A stretch of DNA of 32,414 nt from Chloroflexota bacterium (GCA_016210205.1 JACQUO010000019.1:1-32414), one strand, 5' to 3'; positions 23,799 to 30,952 are shown, numbered from the stretch's first letter. The notes: generated from the letters alone by a model not told the origin. A program made the numbers and translations.

Positions 23799-24770
23799 TC
23801 AGAAGAGCTTCTTCACTGCCTTAATCACATCGTCGGCGGTGGGGAGGGCGGCCTTCTCCAAGTTGCGGGCGTAGGGCATGGGCACCTCGGCCCCGGCCAC
23901 CCAGCCCACGGGGGCGTCCAGGTGGTCGAAGGCCCCCTCGTAAATCAGGCTAATAACCTCGCCGCCGAAGCCTCCGGTCTTCCAGGTCTCCTCCGCCACC
24001 ACCGCCCGCCGGGTGCGCTTCACCGAGGCCAGCACCGTGTCCATGTCCAGGGGCCGCAGGGAGCGCAGGTCAATGACCTCGACCTCAATGCCCTCTCCCG
24101 CCAGGCGCTGGGCCGCCTCCAGGCAGGAGAGCACCAGGCGCGAGTAGGAGACCAGCGTAACCTGACTTCCAGCCCGCTTGATGTCCGCCCGGCCCAGGGG
24201 TATCTCATACTTGCCCTCGGGCACCTCCCCTTTGGTGCCGTAGAGCAAGGCGTTCTCCACGAAGAGCACCGTGTTGTCGTCCCTCAGGGCCGCCCGCAGG
24301 AGGCCCCGGGCGTCGGCGGGGGTGGAGGGGGCCACCACCTTGAGGCCGGGGACATGGGCATACCAGCCCTCCAGGCTCTGGGAGTGCTGGGCCCCCAGGA
24401 GGTTGCCGCCGCCGCTGGGGACGCGGATGACCAGGGGCACCTTGACCTGGCCCCCGGACATATAGCGCACCTTGGCGGCATGGTTCACGATTTGGTCCAT
24501 GGCCAGGAGGCTGAAGTTGATGGTCATGAGCTCCACCACGGGCCGCAGCCCCGCCATGGCCGCGCCCACGGCACTCCCCACGATGATGGACTCGGCGATG
24601 GGCATGTCCCGGATGCGCCGCTCCCCGAACTCCGCCAAGAAGCCCCGGGTCACGGCGTAGGTTCCACCATAGGCCCCGATGTCCTCGCCCATGATGAAGA
24701 CCCGCTCGTCCTCCTGGAGGGCCTCGCGGAGGGTGAGGGCCAGGGCCTCGCGGTAGGTCATCACCGGCAT
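23799..24770 (-). CDS. pdhB: 2-oxoacid (pyruvate) dehydrogenase E1 component, beta subunit
   Basis: A 323-aa beta subunit of the heterotetrameric, thiamine-diphosphate-dependent E1. Recognisable parts are YREALALTLREALQEDERVFIMGEDIGAYGG, then RIRDMPIAESIIVGSAVGAA with the cofactor-activating Glu60. Also seen are VPLVIRVPSGGG...HSQSLEGWYAHVPGLKVV and the C-terminal transketolase domain (IEVEVIDLRSLRPLDMDTV...VAEETWKTGGFGGEV). ATG 24770 follows GAGGTGAG. It is separated from E1-alpha by 247 bp occupied by two tandem intergenic repeats, an unusual gap for an alpha/beta pair. Confidence 0.94.
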   Translation of the reverse strand: MPVMTYREALALTLREALQEDERVFIMGEDIGAYGGTYAVTRGFLAEFGERRIRDMPIAESIIVGSAVGAAMAGLRPVVELMTINFSLLAMDQIVNHAAKVRYMSGGQVKVPLVIRVPSGGGNLLGAQHSQSLEGWYAHVPGLKVVAPSTPADARGLLRAALRDDNTVLFVENALLYGTKGEVPEGKYEIPLGRADIKRAGSQVTLVSYSRLVLSCLEAAQRLAGEGIEVEVIDLRSLRPLDMDTVLASVKRTRRAVVAEETWKTGGFGGEVISLIYEGAFDHLDAPVGWVAGAEVPMPYARNLEKAALPTADDVIKAVKKLF

Positions 24771-24798
24771 AGCTCACCTCGCTGGGTGAGAAACTCTT

Positions 24799-24996
24799 TC
24801 GGCCATCCCCCTGACCCCCGTCCTGGCCAGGAAAGGGGGAGACAGATTAGACGTGGGGGGACACCCCCAAACCCCCGCCAGAGGGGCTGGCCCCTCTGGA
24901 CTCCCCTTCCTCGGCTAGGAGAAGGGAGGGGAAGGAGTTGGGGGACACCCCCAGGCCCCTGGCAGAGGGGACGCCGCTCCCTCTGCACTCCCCCAG
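24799..24996 (+). repeat. two tandem three-hairpin repeats between pdhA and pdhB
   Basis: Copy one (24799-24905): the first palindrome has arms CCCCCGTCCTGG / CCAGGAAAGGGGG. Then come GGGGGGACACCCCC and CCAGAGGGGC-tg-GCCCCTCTGG. Copy two (about 24905-24996): CCCCTTCCTCGGCTAGGAG, then TTGGGGGACACCCCCAGG and GCAGAGGG-...-CCCTCTGC. The pair fills nearly the whole gap between E1-alpha and E1-beta, so operon mRNA would carry several strong hairpins here. Confidence 0.78.
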
Positions 24997-25017
24997 GAGT
25001 GAATTTCCCAACCGCCT

Positions 25018-25971
25018 CTAGGCATAGACATCCTCGTAGAGCGCCTCCGGCGGCGGGGGCGGGCTGGCCTCGGCGAAAGCCACCGCCGCCGCCACCACCT
25101 GCTCCGCCTCGGCCTGGAGGGCAGCGAGCTCCGGGCCGGTGAGCTGCCCGTCCTTTTCCAGGCGCCGCCGCAGGAGCTCGATGGGGTCGCGAGCCTTCCA
25201 CTGCTCCTCCTCCTCCCGGGTGCGGTAGAGGACGGCGTCGGCCATGGAGTGGCCCCGGAAACGGTAGGTCACCGCCTCCAGCAGATAAGGCCCCCGGCCC
25301 GAGCGGACCTGCTCCACCGCCGCCTGGGCAGCCTCATAGACCGCCTCCACATCCTGGCCGTCCACCCGCTGGGCGGGGATGTCGTAGGCGGCGGCGCGAC
25401 GATAGACTTCGGGCACGGCGCTGACCCGGGCGATGGCAGTGCCCATGGCGTAGAGGTTGTTCTCGCACAGGAAGAGGACGGGGAGCTTCCAGACAGATGC
25501 TAAATTCAGGGCCTCGTGGAACTCGCCCTCGTTCACCGCCCCGTCGCCGAAGATGTTGAGGACGATTCTGGCCTCGCCCCGGTACTGGGCGGCCAGGGCC
25601 AGGCCCACCGCGATGGGCATCCCGCCGGCCACGATGGCATAGCCGCCCCAGAAGTTCTTGCTGGCGTCGAAGAGGTGCATGGAGCCGCCCTTGCCGTGGC
25701 TGACGCCGGTGGCCTTGCCGAAGAGCTCCGCCATGATAGCCCCCGGCTCCAGGCCCCGGGCCAAGGCGTGGCCATGCTCCCGGTAGGTGGTGACGATGTG
25801 GTCTTCGGGCCGCAGGGCGGCGATGACCCCCACGCCGGTGGCTTCCTGTCCAATGTAGAGATGCAGGAAGCCCCCGATTTTGCCCCGGGCATACATCTCC
25901 GCCGACTTCTCCTCGAAGCGGCGGATGAGGAGCATCTGACGCAGAAACTCCAGGAGCCGGGCCTTATCCAT
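25018..25971 (-). CDS. pdhA: 2-oxoacid (pyruvate) dehydrogenase E1 component, alpha subunit
   Basis: A 317-aa alpha subunit binding thiamine diphosphate. The cofactor motif runs from GDG (142-144) to ENN (170-172): [20 protein letters not shown]...LFLCENN. Also visible are [14 protein letters not shown], the HGHALARG segment, GGSMHLFD and the regulatory-loop equivalent [22 protein letters not shown] 25971 is preferred to ATG 25986: GGGAGG lies 7 nt upstream, and the gene then starts 1 nt after the SDR stop (TAG-G-ATG). Pyruvate is the most likely substrate, with acetoin or branched-chain oxoacids as alternatives. Confidence 0.94.
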   Translation of the reverse strand: MDKARLLEFLRQMLLIRRFEEKSAEMYARGKIGGFLHLYIGQEATGVGVIAALRPEDHIVTTYREHGHALARGLEPGAIMAELFGKATGVSHGKGGSMHLFDASKNFWGGYAIVAGGMPIAVGLALAAQYRGEARIVLNIFGDGAVNEGEFHEALNLASVWKLPVLFLCENNLYAMGTAIARVSAVPEVYRRAAAYDIPAQRVDGQDVEAVYEAAQAAVEQVRSGRGPYLLEAVTYRFRGHSMADAVLYRTREEEEQWKARDPIELLRRRLEKDGQLTGPELAALQAEAEQVVAAAVAFAEASPPPPPEALYEDVYA

Positions 25972-25972
25972 C

Positions 25973-26695
25973 CTAAGCCCTCCCATAGACGGGGATGGCC
26001 GCCCCCTGGATGGCTCGGGCCGCGTCCGAGGCCAGGAAGAGGAGCACCGAGGCGATTTCCTCCGGCCTCACCCACCGGGAGAAGTCGGCCTTGGGCATGG
26101 CCTTCCGGTTGGCCTCGGTGTCAATCACGCTGGGGAGGATGCAGTTGACATTGAGGCCCAGGTGCTTCACTTCCTCGGATAGGGACTCGGTGAGGAGGAT
26201 GACCCCGGCCTTGGCGGCGCTGTAAGGGCCCACCCTGGCCGCCCCCTTGAGCCCGGCCCGGGAGGCGACGCTGATGATTTTGCCCCGACCCTGCTTTAGC
26301 ATCTGGGGCAGGACGGCCCGGGAGCAGAGGAAGACGGACTTGAGGTTGAGGTCCAACATGCGCTGGAAGTCAGCGGTGGCGGTCTCCGCCAAGGAAGCGC
26401 CGCCGGCGAAGCCCCCCACCAGGTTCACCAGGATATCGATGCGGCCCAGGTCCCGCATCACCTGCAGGGTGAAGGCGGCGACGCTCTCCTCCTGGGTGAC
26501 ATCGGCCTCCAGGGCCCGGAGCCGAGCCTCTGCCTCGCCCAAGGAGGGACGCAGGGCGTCCAGCTTGGCCCGCTCCCGCACGGGGGCCACCACCTGGGCC
26601 CCCGACTTCAGGAAGGCACCGAGCACCGCCGGGCCCAGGCCTCCGGTGCCGCCGGTGATGATGGCCACCTGGCCCTGCAAGCTCAAGCCCCCCAT
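25973..26695 (-). CDS. short-chain dehydrogenase/reductase
   Basis: A 240-aa classical SDR, an NAD(P)H-dependent oxidoreductase. The Rossmann glycine motif is TGGTGGLG (14-21), followed by ADV (Asp near 65), the NLVGG strand-4 motif (about 91-95) and the catalytic set Ser145, Tyr158 and Lys162 (SVASRAG, YSAAK). The C-terminus [19 protein letters not shown] is the usual ASDxxxxxxG...V(D)GG-type end. The substrate is unknown. As first gene of the dehydrogenase operon it could reduce a carbonyl compound upstream of the 2-oxoacid; a diacetyl/acetoin-type role is one possibility but is not shown. AAGGAG lies 5 nt before ATG 26695, and a TATAAT box is just upstream. Confidence 0.9.
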   Translation of the reverse strand: MGGLSLQGQVAIITGGTGGLGPAVLGAFLKSGAQVVAPVRERAKLDALRPSLGEAEARLRALEADVTQEESVAAFTLQVMRDLGRIDILVNLVGGFAGGASLAETATADFQRMLDLNLKSVFLCSRAVLPQMLKQGRGKIISVASRAGLKGAARVGPYSAAKAGVILLTESLSEEVKHLGLNVNCILPSVIDTEANRKAMPKADFSRWVRPEEIASVLLFLASDAARAIQGAAIPVYGRA

Positions 26696-26730
26696 AGAAC
26701 TCCTTCTTGTCGCAAGCGGCCCTTCTTTCT

Positions 26731-26736
26731 ATTATA
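26731..26736 (-). promoter_or_regulatory. -10 box of the SDR-pdhABC-ALDH operon
   Basis: A perfect TATAAT on the minus strand, 36 nt upstream of the SDR ATG, with initiation near 26724. The sequence 17 bp further upstream (TTCCCG) is a weak -35. The 349-bp gap 26696-27044 otherwise holds the repeat at 26822-26931 and the leader of the secreted-protein gene; no gene is seen in it. Confidence 0.5.
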
Positions 26737-26821
26737 GGCCATGAATGCCCTTGCGGGAATGGGCACAAGCGAGAGCGTTTCTCAACGCTCTGCAACGCCA
26801 TCAATCCCCAGCCTGCTGGAC

Positions 26822-26931
26822 ACCTCACCCCCTGTGTCCCCCTCTCCGCCCAGGAGAGGGGGAAGGTAAGGGAGACTGGGGGACACCCCCAGCCCCACGG
26901 CAGGGGGCCAAGCCCCCTGCACCCCCTTTTC
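26822..26931 (+). repeat. three-hairpin intergenic repeat, TCTCC subfamily
   Basis: The first stem is CCCCCTCTCC / GGAGAGGGGG (26838-26862). The second is CTGGGGGACACCCCCAG, and the third is GCAGGGGGC-caa-GCCCCCTGC (26900-26920), followed by ACCCCCTTTT. It lies between the divergent SDR operon and the secreted Met-rich protein gene. It belongs with the copies at 17283 and 30631 by its first stem. Confidence 0.75.
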
Positions 26932-27044
26932 CCATTTCAGCCCATTTTGCACCCCTTTTTCATAAAACCTCCACACAGCCCTGCTAATCTGAAGTCAGAA
27001 AAGAAAAGCGGGGACAACACCCCAAAACCACAAGGAGAAAGGCA

Positions 27045-27410
27045 ATGAAGACAAAGACTTTGGTCATCCTCGGCATCGTGGCCCTGGCTCTGGTGGCGGC
27101 CCTGAGCCTGGCAGGCAATGCCCGGGCCCAGACCCCACCCACCACGAACCCCCAGGTCAGCAACCACTGCGGCCTGACCCTGGAAGAGATGAAGGCCCAG
27201 CACGAAAGCATCCACGGGGCGGGCAGCTTCGACCAGATGTGGCAGGGCATGGGCGGGCAGATGGGCACCGGCATGATGAGCGGCACCGGCGGTATGATGG
27301 GCGGCTGGGGCACCACCAACGGAACCACCGGCACCACTGGAACCTGGCAGGGCATGGGTAGCGGCATGATGGGCGGCAGCTACGGCAACATGATGGGCAG
27401 CTGGAGATAG
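27045..27410 (+). CDS. secreted methionine/glycine-rich protein
   Basis: A 121-aa exported protein I cannot assign to a named family. A Sec signal peptide is clear: MKTK, hydrophobic 6-23, probable cleavage after NARA (28). The mature part has a short His/Cys segment (NHCGLTLEEMKAQHESIH; His41, Cys42, His53, His57). A low-complexity tail rich in Met, Gly and Thr follows, with 12 methionines in the last 57 residues, several as MM pairs (77-78, 84-85, 108-109, 116-117). Such clusters commonly bind Cu(I) or Ag(I); this is inference. AAGGAG precedes the ATG and a strong terminator follows, so it is a monocistronic unit just ahead of a two-component system whose kinase loop shares the GTGGMM motif. 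Confidence 0.85.
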   Translation: MKTKTLVILGIVALALVAALSLAGNARAQTPPTTNPQVSNHCGLTLEEMKAQHESIHGAGSFDQMWQGMGGQMGTGMMSGTGGMMGGWGTTNGTTGTTGTWQGMGSGMMGGSYGNMMGSWR

Positions 27411-27432
27411 CTTAACTCCATCCGCTAGCTCA

Positions 27433-27470
27433 GGGGCGAGGGTGTCTGCCACCTTCGCCCCCGTCTTTTT
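27433..27470 (+). terminator. intrinsic terminator after the Met-rich protein gene
   Basis: A 12-bp stem, GGGGCGAGGGTG (27433-27444) / CACCTTCGCCCC (27450-27461) with one G-T pair and loop TCTGC, is followed by CGTCTTTTT. It is among the strongest intrinsic terminators in the window. It separates the secreted protein from the two-component genes, which start 14 nt later. Confidence 0.9.
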
Positions 27471-27471
27471 A

Positions 27472-27480
27472 TGGTAAGAT
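27472..27480 (+). promoter_or_regulatory. extended -10 promoter of the OmpR-type two-component operon
   Basis: TGG-TAAGAT (27472-27480) is an extended -10 element directly after the terminator T-run. No good -35 is present. Initiation at about 27487-27490 would coincide with the second in-frame ATG (27490), and no Shine-Dalgarno site exists, so the mRNA is probably leaderless. Confidence 0.5.
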
Positions 27481-27483
27481 TAC

Positions 27484-28179
27484 ATGGATATGTCCAACGA
27501 GAAAATCCTGGTGGTGGACGACGAGCCCAAAATCGTGGACGTGGTGCGCCTCTACCTGGAGCGCGAGGGCTACCGGGTGAGCACCGCCGGGGACGGCCGC
27601 GCCGCCCTGGCCACCTTCCGGCGGGAAAGCCCTAACCTGGTGGTGCTGGACCTCATGCTCCCCGAGCTGGATGGCCGGGAGGTCTGCCGCACCATACGTC
27701 GGGAGTCGGCGGTGCCCATCATCATGCTCACCGCCCGCAGCGAGGAGGCGGACAAGCTCATCGGCCTGGAGCTGGGGGCCGACGACTATGTCACCAAGCC
27801 CTTCAGCCCCCGGGAGCTGGTGGCCCGGGTGCGGGCAGTGCTACGCCGAGCCGGGGCCCCGGCGGCCCCGGAGGAGGCCATCTCCCTGGGAGAGCTATAT
27901 ATTGACCTGGCGCGGCATGAGGCCCGCTGCGCCGACCGGCCCCTGGAGCTCACCCTCACGGAGTTCAAGCTCCTGGCGGCCCTGGCCCAAAACCCCGGGC
28001 GCGTCCTCTCCCGCCAGCGGCTCCTGGACCTGGCCCGGGGCGAGGACTACGAGGGCCTGGAACGCACCATCGACAGCCACATCAAGAACCTGCGCCTGAA
28101 GCTGGCCCCTCCGGGAAAACCGGGGTGCCGCATCGCCACTGTCCGGGGCGTGGGCTACCGGCTGGAGGGCGCGCCGTGA
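27484..28179 (+). CDS. OmpR/PhoB-family response regulator
   Basis: A 231-aa transcription regulator. The receiver domain (about residues 5-118) has the acidic pair VVDDEP (12-13), phospho-acceptor Asp56 (VVLDLMLPELDG), Thr83 (MLTAR) and Lys105 (VTKPFSP). A linker leads to the C-terminal winged helix: LTLTEFKLLAALAQNPGRVL, RTIDSHIKNLRLKL and ATVRGVGYRLE. No ribosome site precedes ATG 27484 or ATG 27490. The second gives the usual MSNEKILVVDDE and fits a leaderless transcript from the extended -10 box. It overlaps the kinase gene by 4 nt (GTGA). Likely targets are the neighbouring Met-rich gene and its own operon, inferred from position only. Confidence 0.93.
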   Translation: MDMSNEKILVVDDEPKIVDVVRLYLEREGYRVSTAGDGRAALATFRRESPNLVVLDLMLPELDGREVCRTIRRESAVPIIMLTARSEEADKLIGLELGADDYVTKPFSPRELVARVRAVLRRAGAPAAPEEAISLGELYIDLARHEARCADRPLELTLTEFKLLAALAQNPGRVLSRQRLLDLARGEDYEGLERTIDSHIKNLRLKLAPPGKPGCRIATVRGVGYRLEGAP

Positions 28180-29327
28180 GGTCCCTCAGCTTCAAGCTGA
28201 CCCTGGCCTTCGTCCTCACCGCCGTCATCAGCGTAGGGGTAGCCTCCCTCCTCATTGGTCAGCTCACCGCCCGGGAGTTCGGCGCCTATCTGGAGATGAC
28301 GGGCCGTCATCTCCAGATGATGGGCACCGGCGGCATGATGGTGATGGGCCCCCAGGAGCAGGACTTCCTGGGGAGTGTGTCCGCCGCCCTCTGGCTGACG
28401 GCCGGGGCCGGAGTGCTGGTTGCCTTGGGCCTCAGCCTGTATTTGGCCCGCCAGACCGTGGCCCCCCTGCAGCGTCTCACCCTGGCCGCCCAGGCCATCG
28501 CCGGGGGCGACCGCGCCCAGCGGGTGGCGGTGGCCTCCCGGGACGAGGTGGGGCAGCTGGCCGCCGCCTTCAACACCATGGCCGAGGCCCTGGCCCGAGA
28601 TGAGGAGCTGCGCCGCCATATGGCTGCGGACATCGCCCACGAGCTGCGCACCCCCCTCACGGTGCTTCAGGGCCAGGTGGAGGCCATGCTGGACGGCGTG
28701 ATGTCGCCCACAAAAGAGAACCTGGCCGTCCTCCAGGAGGAGGTGCTGCTGCTCTCCCGTCTGGTCACGGACCTGCGCACCCTCTCCCTGGCCGAGGCGG
28801 GGCAGCTGGAGCTGCGCCCGGTGCCCACAGACCTGGCGGAGCTGGCCCAAAAAGCGCTCTCGGCCCTAGAGCTTCAGGCCGCCGCCAAAGGCGTGCGCCT
28901 GGCCGCGGACTTCGCCCCGAGCCTGCCCCTGGCCCTGGCGGACCCCGACCGGGTGGCCCAGGTGCTGGGGAATCTCCTCAGCAATGCCCTGCGCTATTCG
29001 CCTTCGGGCGGGGAAATCCGGGTGGAGGGACAGGCCCTTCTGGAGACCCAAGGCCAGGAGGGGTGTCTGGCTGTGTCCGTGACGGACACCGGCCCCGGCA
29101 TCAGCCCCGAGGCCCTGCCCCACCTCTTCGAGCGCTTCTATCGGGCCGACCCCTCCCGGAGCCGGGCCTCGGGAGGCTCCGGCCTGGGGCTGGCCATCGT
29201 CAAGCAGCTGGTGGAGGCCCAGGGCGGGCGGGTAGCGGTGGAGAGCCCACCTGAGGCGGGCCGGGGCGCCACCTTCACCTTCACCCTACCCGCCGCCGTC
29301 AGCCAATCTGGGGGTGCCTTTGGCTGA
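28176..29327 (+). CDS. membrane sensor histidine kinase with Met-rich extracytoplasmic loop
   Basis: A 383-aa kinase partner of the preceding regulator. It has a membrane segment at about 8-28, a short outside loop 29-66, a second segment at 67-90 and a HAMP domain at 91-144. HisKA follows with His155 in ADIAHELRTPLTVLQGQVEA. The HATPase domain shows NLLSNALRYSP, VTDTGPGI and GGSGLGLAIVKQLVEAQGG. The loop is unusual: residues 40-58 (EMTGRHLQMMGTGGMMVMG) contain six Met and one His and match the tail motif of the secreted protein at 27045. GTG 28176 is chosen because it overlaps the regulator stop as GTGA, with GGAGGG 6 nt upstream. The earlier in-frame start at 28125 would read inside the regulator gene. 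Confidence 0.92.
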   Translation: MRSLSFKLTLAFVLTAVISVGVASLLIGQLTAREFGAYLEMTGRHLQMMGTGGMMVMGPQEQDFLGSVSAALWLTAGAGVLVALGLSLYLARQTVAPLQRLTLAAQAIAGGDRAQRVAVASRDEVGQLAAAFNTMAEALARDEELRRHMAADIAHELRTPLTVLQGQVEAMLDGVMSPTKENLAVLQEEVLLLSRLVTDLRTLSLAEAGQLELRPVPTDLAELAQKALSALELQAAAKGVRLAADFAPSLPLALADPDRVAQVLGNLLSNALRYSPSGGEIRVEGQALLETQGQEGCLAVSVTDTGPGISPEALPHLFERFYRADPSRSRASGGSGLGLAIVKQLVEAQGGRVAVESPPEAGRGATFTFTLPAAVSQSGGAFG

Positions 29328-30582
29328 GCATTCGGGTAACCCAGACCGCACGCCTCGCTACGCCTGGGTGGTCATGGCGGTCTTCTGGAGCTTCGACCTC
29401 GCCTTCGTGCTGATGGTCTTCTCCCTGGGGGTGCTGCTCCCGGACATCACCCGGGACCTGGGCCTCTCCCCGGCCCAAGCGGGCCTGCTGGGCGCCGCCA
29501 ACTGGCTGGTGACGGCCCTGGTGAGCCTGCCCTATGCGGCCCTGCTCTCTCGCTACAGCCCCAAAAAAGTGGTGGCCCTAGCCACCGTGGGCGCGGCCCT
29601 AGCGGCCTGGGCCGCGGGCTGGGCGCCGTCCTTTGCCGTGCTCTTCGCCGCCCGCTTTGTTTTCGTGGGCTTCGCCATCTCGCGGATGCAGGCCTATGCC
29701 CTCCTGGTGCGGCAGTGGTTCCCGCCGCACCGGTTCGCCGCCATCAACGGCCTGGAGTCCACGGTCTTCAGCTCCGCCCAGGTCCTCTCTTTAGCCATCA
29801 TCCCTCTGTTCCTGGTCTGGGGCTGGCGCAACATCTACTTCGGCCTGGCAGGTTTCCTGGTAGTGGTGGGGCTCCTCTGGGTCACCCTCTCCCGGGAGCG
29901 CCTCACCCCCCAGTACCAGGAGAGCCTGGCTGGGCAGCGGGAGTCCCCCATAAAGGCCCTGGGACGCCATAAGCGGCTGTTCCTGGTGGCGTCCTGCCAG
30001 ATGGGGGGCCTGGTGGCCTGGGCCGCCTTCGCCACCTTCTGGCCCACCTTCATGGTCCAGGAGAGGGGGCTATCCATCGCCGCCGCCGGCGCCCTCATGA
30101 GCCTCTTCCCCCTGGGCTCGGTGATAGGGGCCATCTCCTCAGGGTTCATCTCGAACCGGCTGGGGCTAAGGCGGCCCCTGGTCTGGCTAGCGGGGCTGGC
30201 CATGCCGCCCCTTTATCTGGGGCTCATCTTCGTCACCGCCATACCGGTCCTGGCGGGACTATTGCTCCTGGTGGGCTTCTTCGCCTTCCTGCCCGTCCCC
30301 GTGGTGCGCACCATCCCCTTCGAGATGAAGGAGCTCTCCCCCCGGGAGGTGGCGGTAGCCCAGGGCCTGCAGATGACCTTCAACCCCTGGGGGGGCGCCA
30401 TCGGCCCCATCCTGGTGGGCAGCATCTATCAGGCCACCGGCTCCCTGCAGTGGGGCCTGGCGGTGGCTGCCCCCTTCGCCCTGAGCCTCTTTATTATCGG
30501 CCTCTTCCTCCCGGAGACGGGCTGGCGGACACGGCGCAAGTCCGCCCCCCGGGCCGAAGAGAGCCGCCAGCCGGCTCCCTAG
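29314..30582 (+). CDS. major facilitator superfamily transporter
   Basis: A 422-aa membrane transporter with about 12 hydrophobic segments in two halves, joined by a cytoplasmic loop near residues 195-220 (SRERLTPQYQESLAGQRESP). The first half shows LGVLLPDITRDLGLSPAQAGLLGAANWLV and a degenerate motif A (SRYSPKKVVAL). The second half has a matching SNRLGLRRPLV loop. Substrate cannot be read; the layout is that of small-anion or organic-solute MFS permeases. The GTG start at 29314 overlaps the kinase 3' end by 14 nt, so it is co-transcribed and probably translationally coupled with the two-component system. That makes it a likely effector or target of the sensed signal. No ribosome site is evident. 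Confidence 0.9.
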   Translation: MPLAEHSGNPDRTPRYAWVVMAVFWSFDLAFVLMVFSLGVLLPDITRDLGLSPAQAGLLGAANWLVTALVSLPYAALLSRYSPKKVVALATVGAALAAWAAGWAPSFAVLFAARFVFVGFAISRMQAYALLVRQWFPPHRFAAINGLESTVFSSAQVLSLAIIPLFLVWGWRNIYFGLAGFLVVVGLLWVTLSRERLTPQYQESLAGQRESPIKALGRHKRLFLVASCQMGGLVAWAAFATFWPTFMVQERGLSIAAAGALMSLFPLGSVIGAISSGFISNRLGLRRPLVWLAGLAMPPLYLGLIFVTAIPVLAGLLLLVGFFAFLPVPVVRTIPFEMKELSPREVAVAQGLQMTFNPWGGAIGPILVGSIYQATGSLQWGLAVAAPFALSLFIIGLFLPETGWRTRRKSAPRAEESRQPAP

Positions 30583-30630
30583 TGTAGCATCACCCCAGAG
30601 GATTACCTCACCTTCATCCTCTCCCAGGGT

Positions 30631-30672
30631 CACCTCGCCCCCTGGCCCCCTCTCCTTCAGGAGAGGGGGAGG
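30631..30672 (+). repeat. first-module-only copy of the intergenic repeat (TCTCC subfamily)
   Basis: CACCTCGCCCCCTGG, then a CCCCCTCTCC-ttca-GGAGAGGGGG hairpin. The second and third modules are absent. It lies after the MFS gene and before the rpsU promoter, and could end the MFS transcript. Confidence 0.6.
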
Positions 30673-30685
30673 CCGGCCCGCCAAA

Positions 30686-30715
30686 TTGACACGCCCATCT
30701 GAGGCGGGCTATAAT
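30686..30715 (+). promoter_or_regulatory. consensus promoter of rpsU with flanking inverted repeat
   Basis: A perfect TTGACA (30686-30691), an 18-bp spacer and a perfect TATAAT (30710-30715). A 7-bp inverted repeat GCCCGCC (30676-30682) / GGCGGGC (30703-30709) brackets the -35 box and abuts the -10 box, placed like an operator. Initiation near 30722 gives a leader of about 48 nt. Confidence 0.85.
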
Positions 30716-30769
30716 GCCCTGGCCTAACTAACGGCTGGGGCTCCTGCCGGCAGGAAGGGAGGGGGATAT

Positions 30770-30952
30770 GTGCTAGAGGTCAAAGTTGGCGATAACGAGG
30801 CCTTCGAGTCAGCCCTGAAACGCTTCACCAAGAAGGTGCAGCAGGAGGGTATCCTCTCGGAGGCCCGGCGCCGGACATACTACGAGAAGCCCAGCATCAA
30901 ACGCAAGAAGAAAGAAGCCGCCAAAAGGCGTAAGACCGCCCGGAGCGCTTAA
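30770..30952 (+). CDS. rpsU: 30S ribosomal protein S21
   Basis: A 60-aa small-subunit ribosomal protein near the anti-Shine-Dalgarno region of 16S rRNA. The sequence has the family hallmarks: [20 protein letters not shown], then a basic C-terminal half ([23 protein letters not shown]). The start is GTG 30770 after a purine-rich AAGGGAGGGGG; the overlapping ATG two bases earlier meets a stop at once. The strongest promoter in the window lies upstream. It is followed 30 nt later by the yqeY gene, a common pairing in bacteria. Confidence 0.96.
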   Translation: MLEVKVGDNEAFESALKRFTKKVQQEGILSEARRRTYYEKPSIKRKKKEAAKRRKTARSA

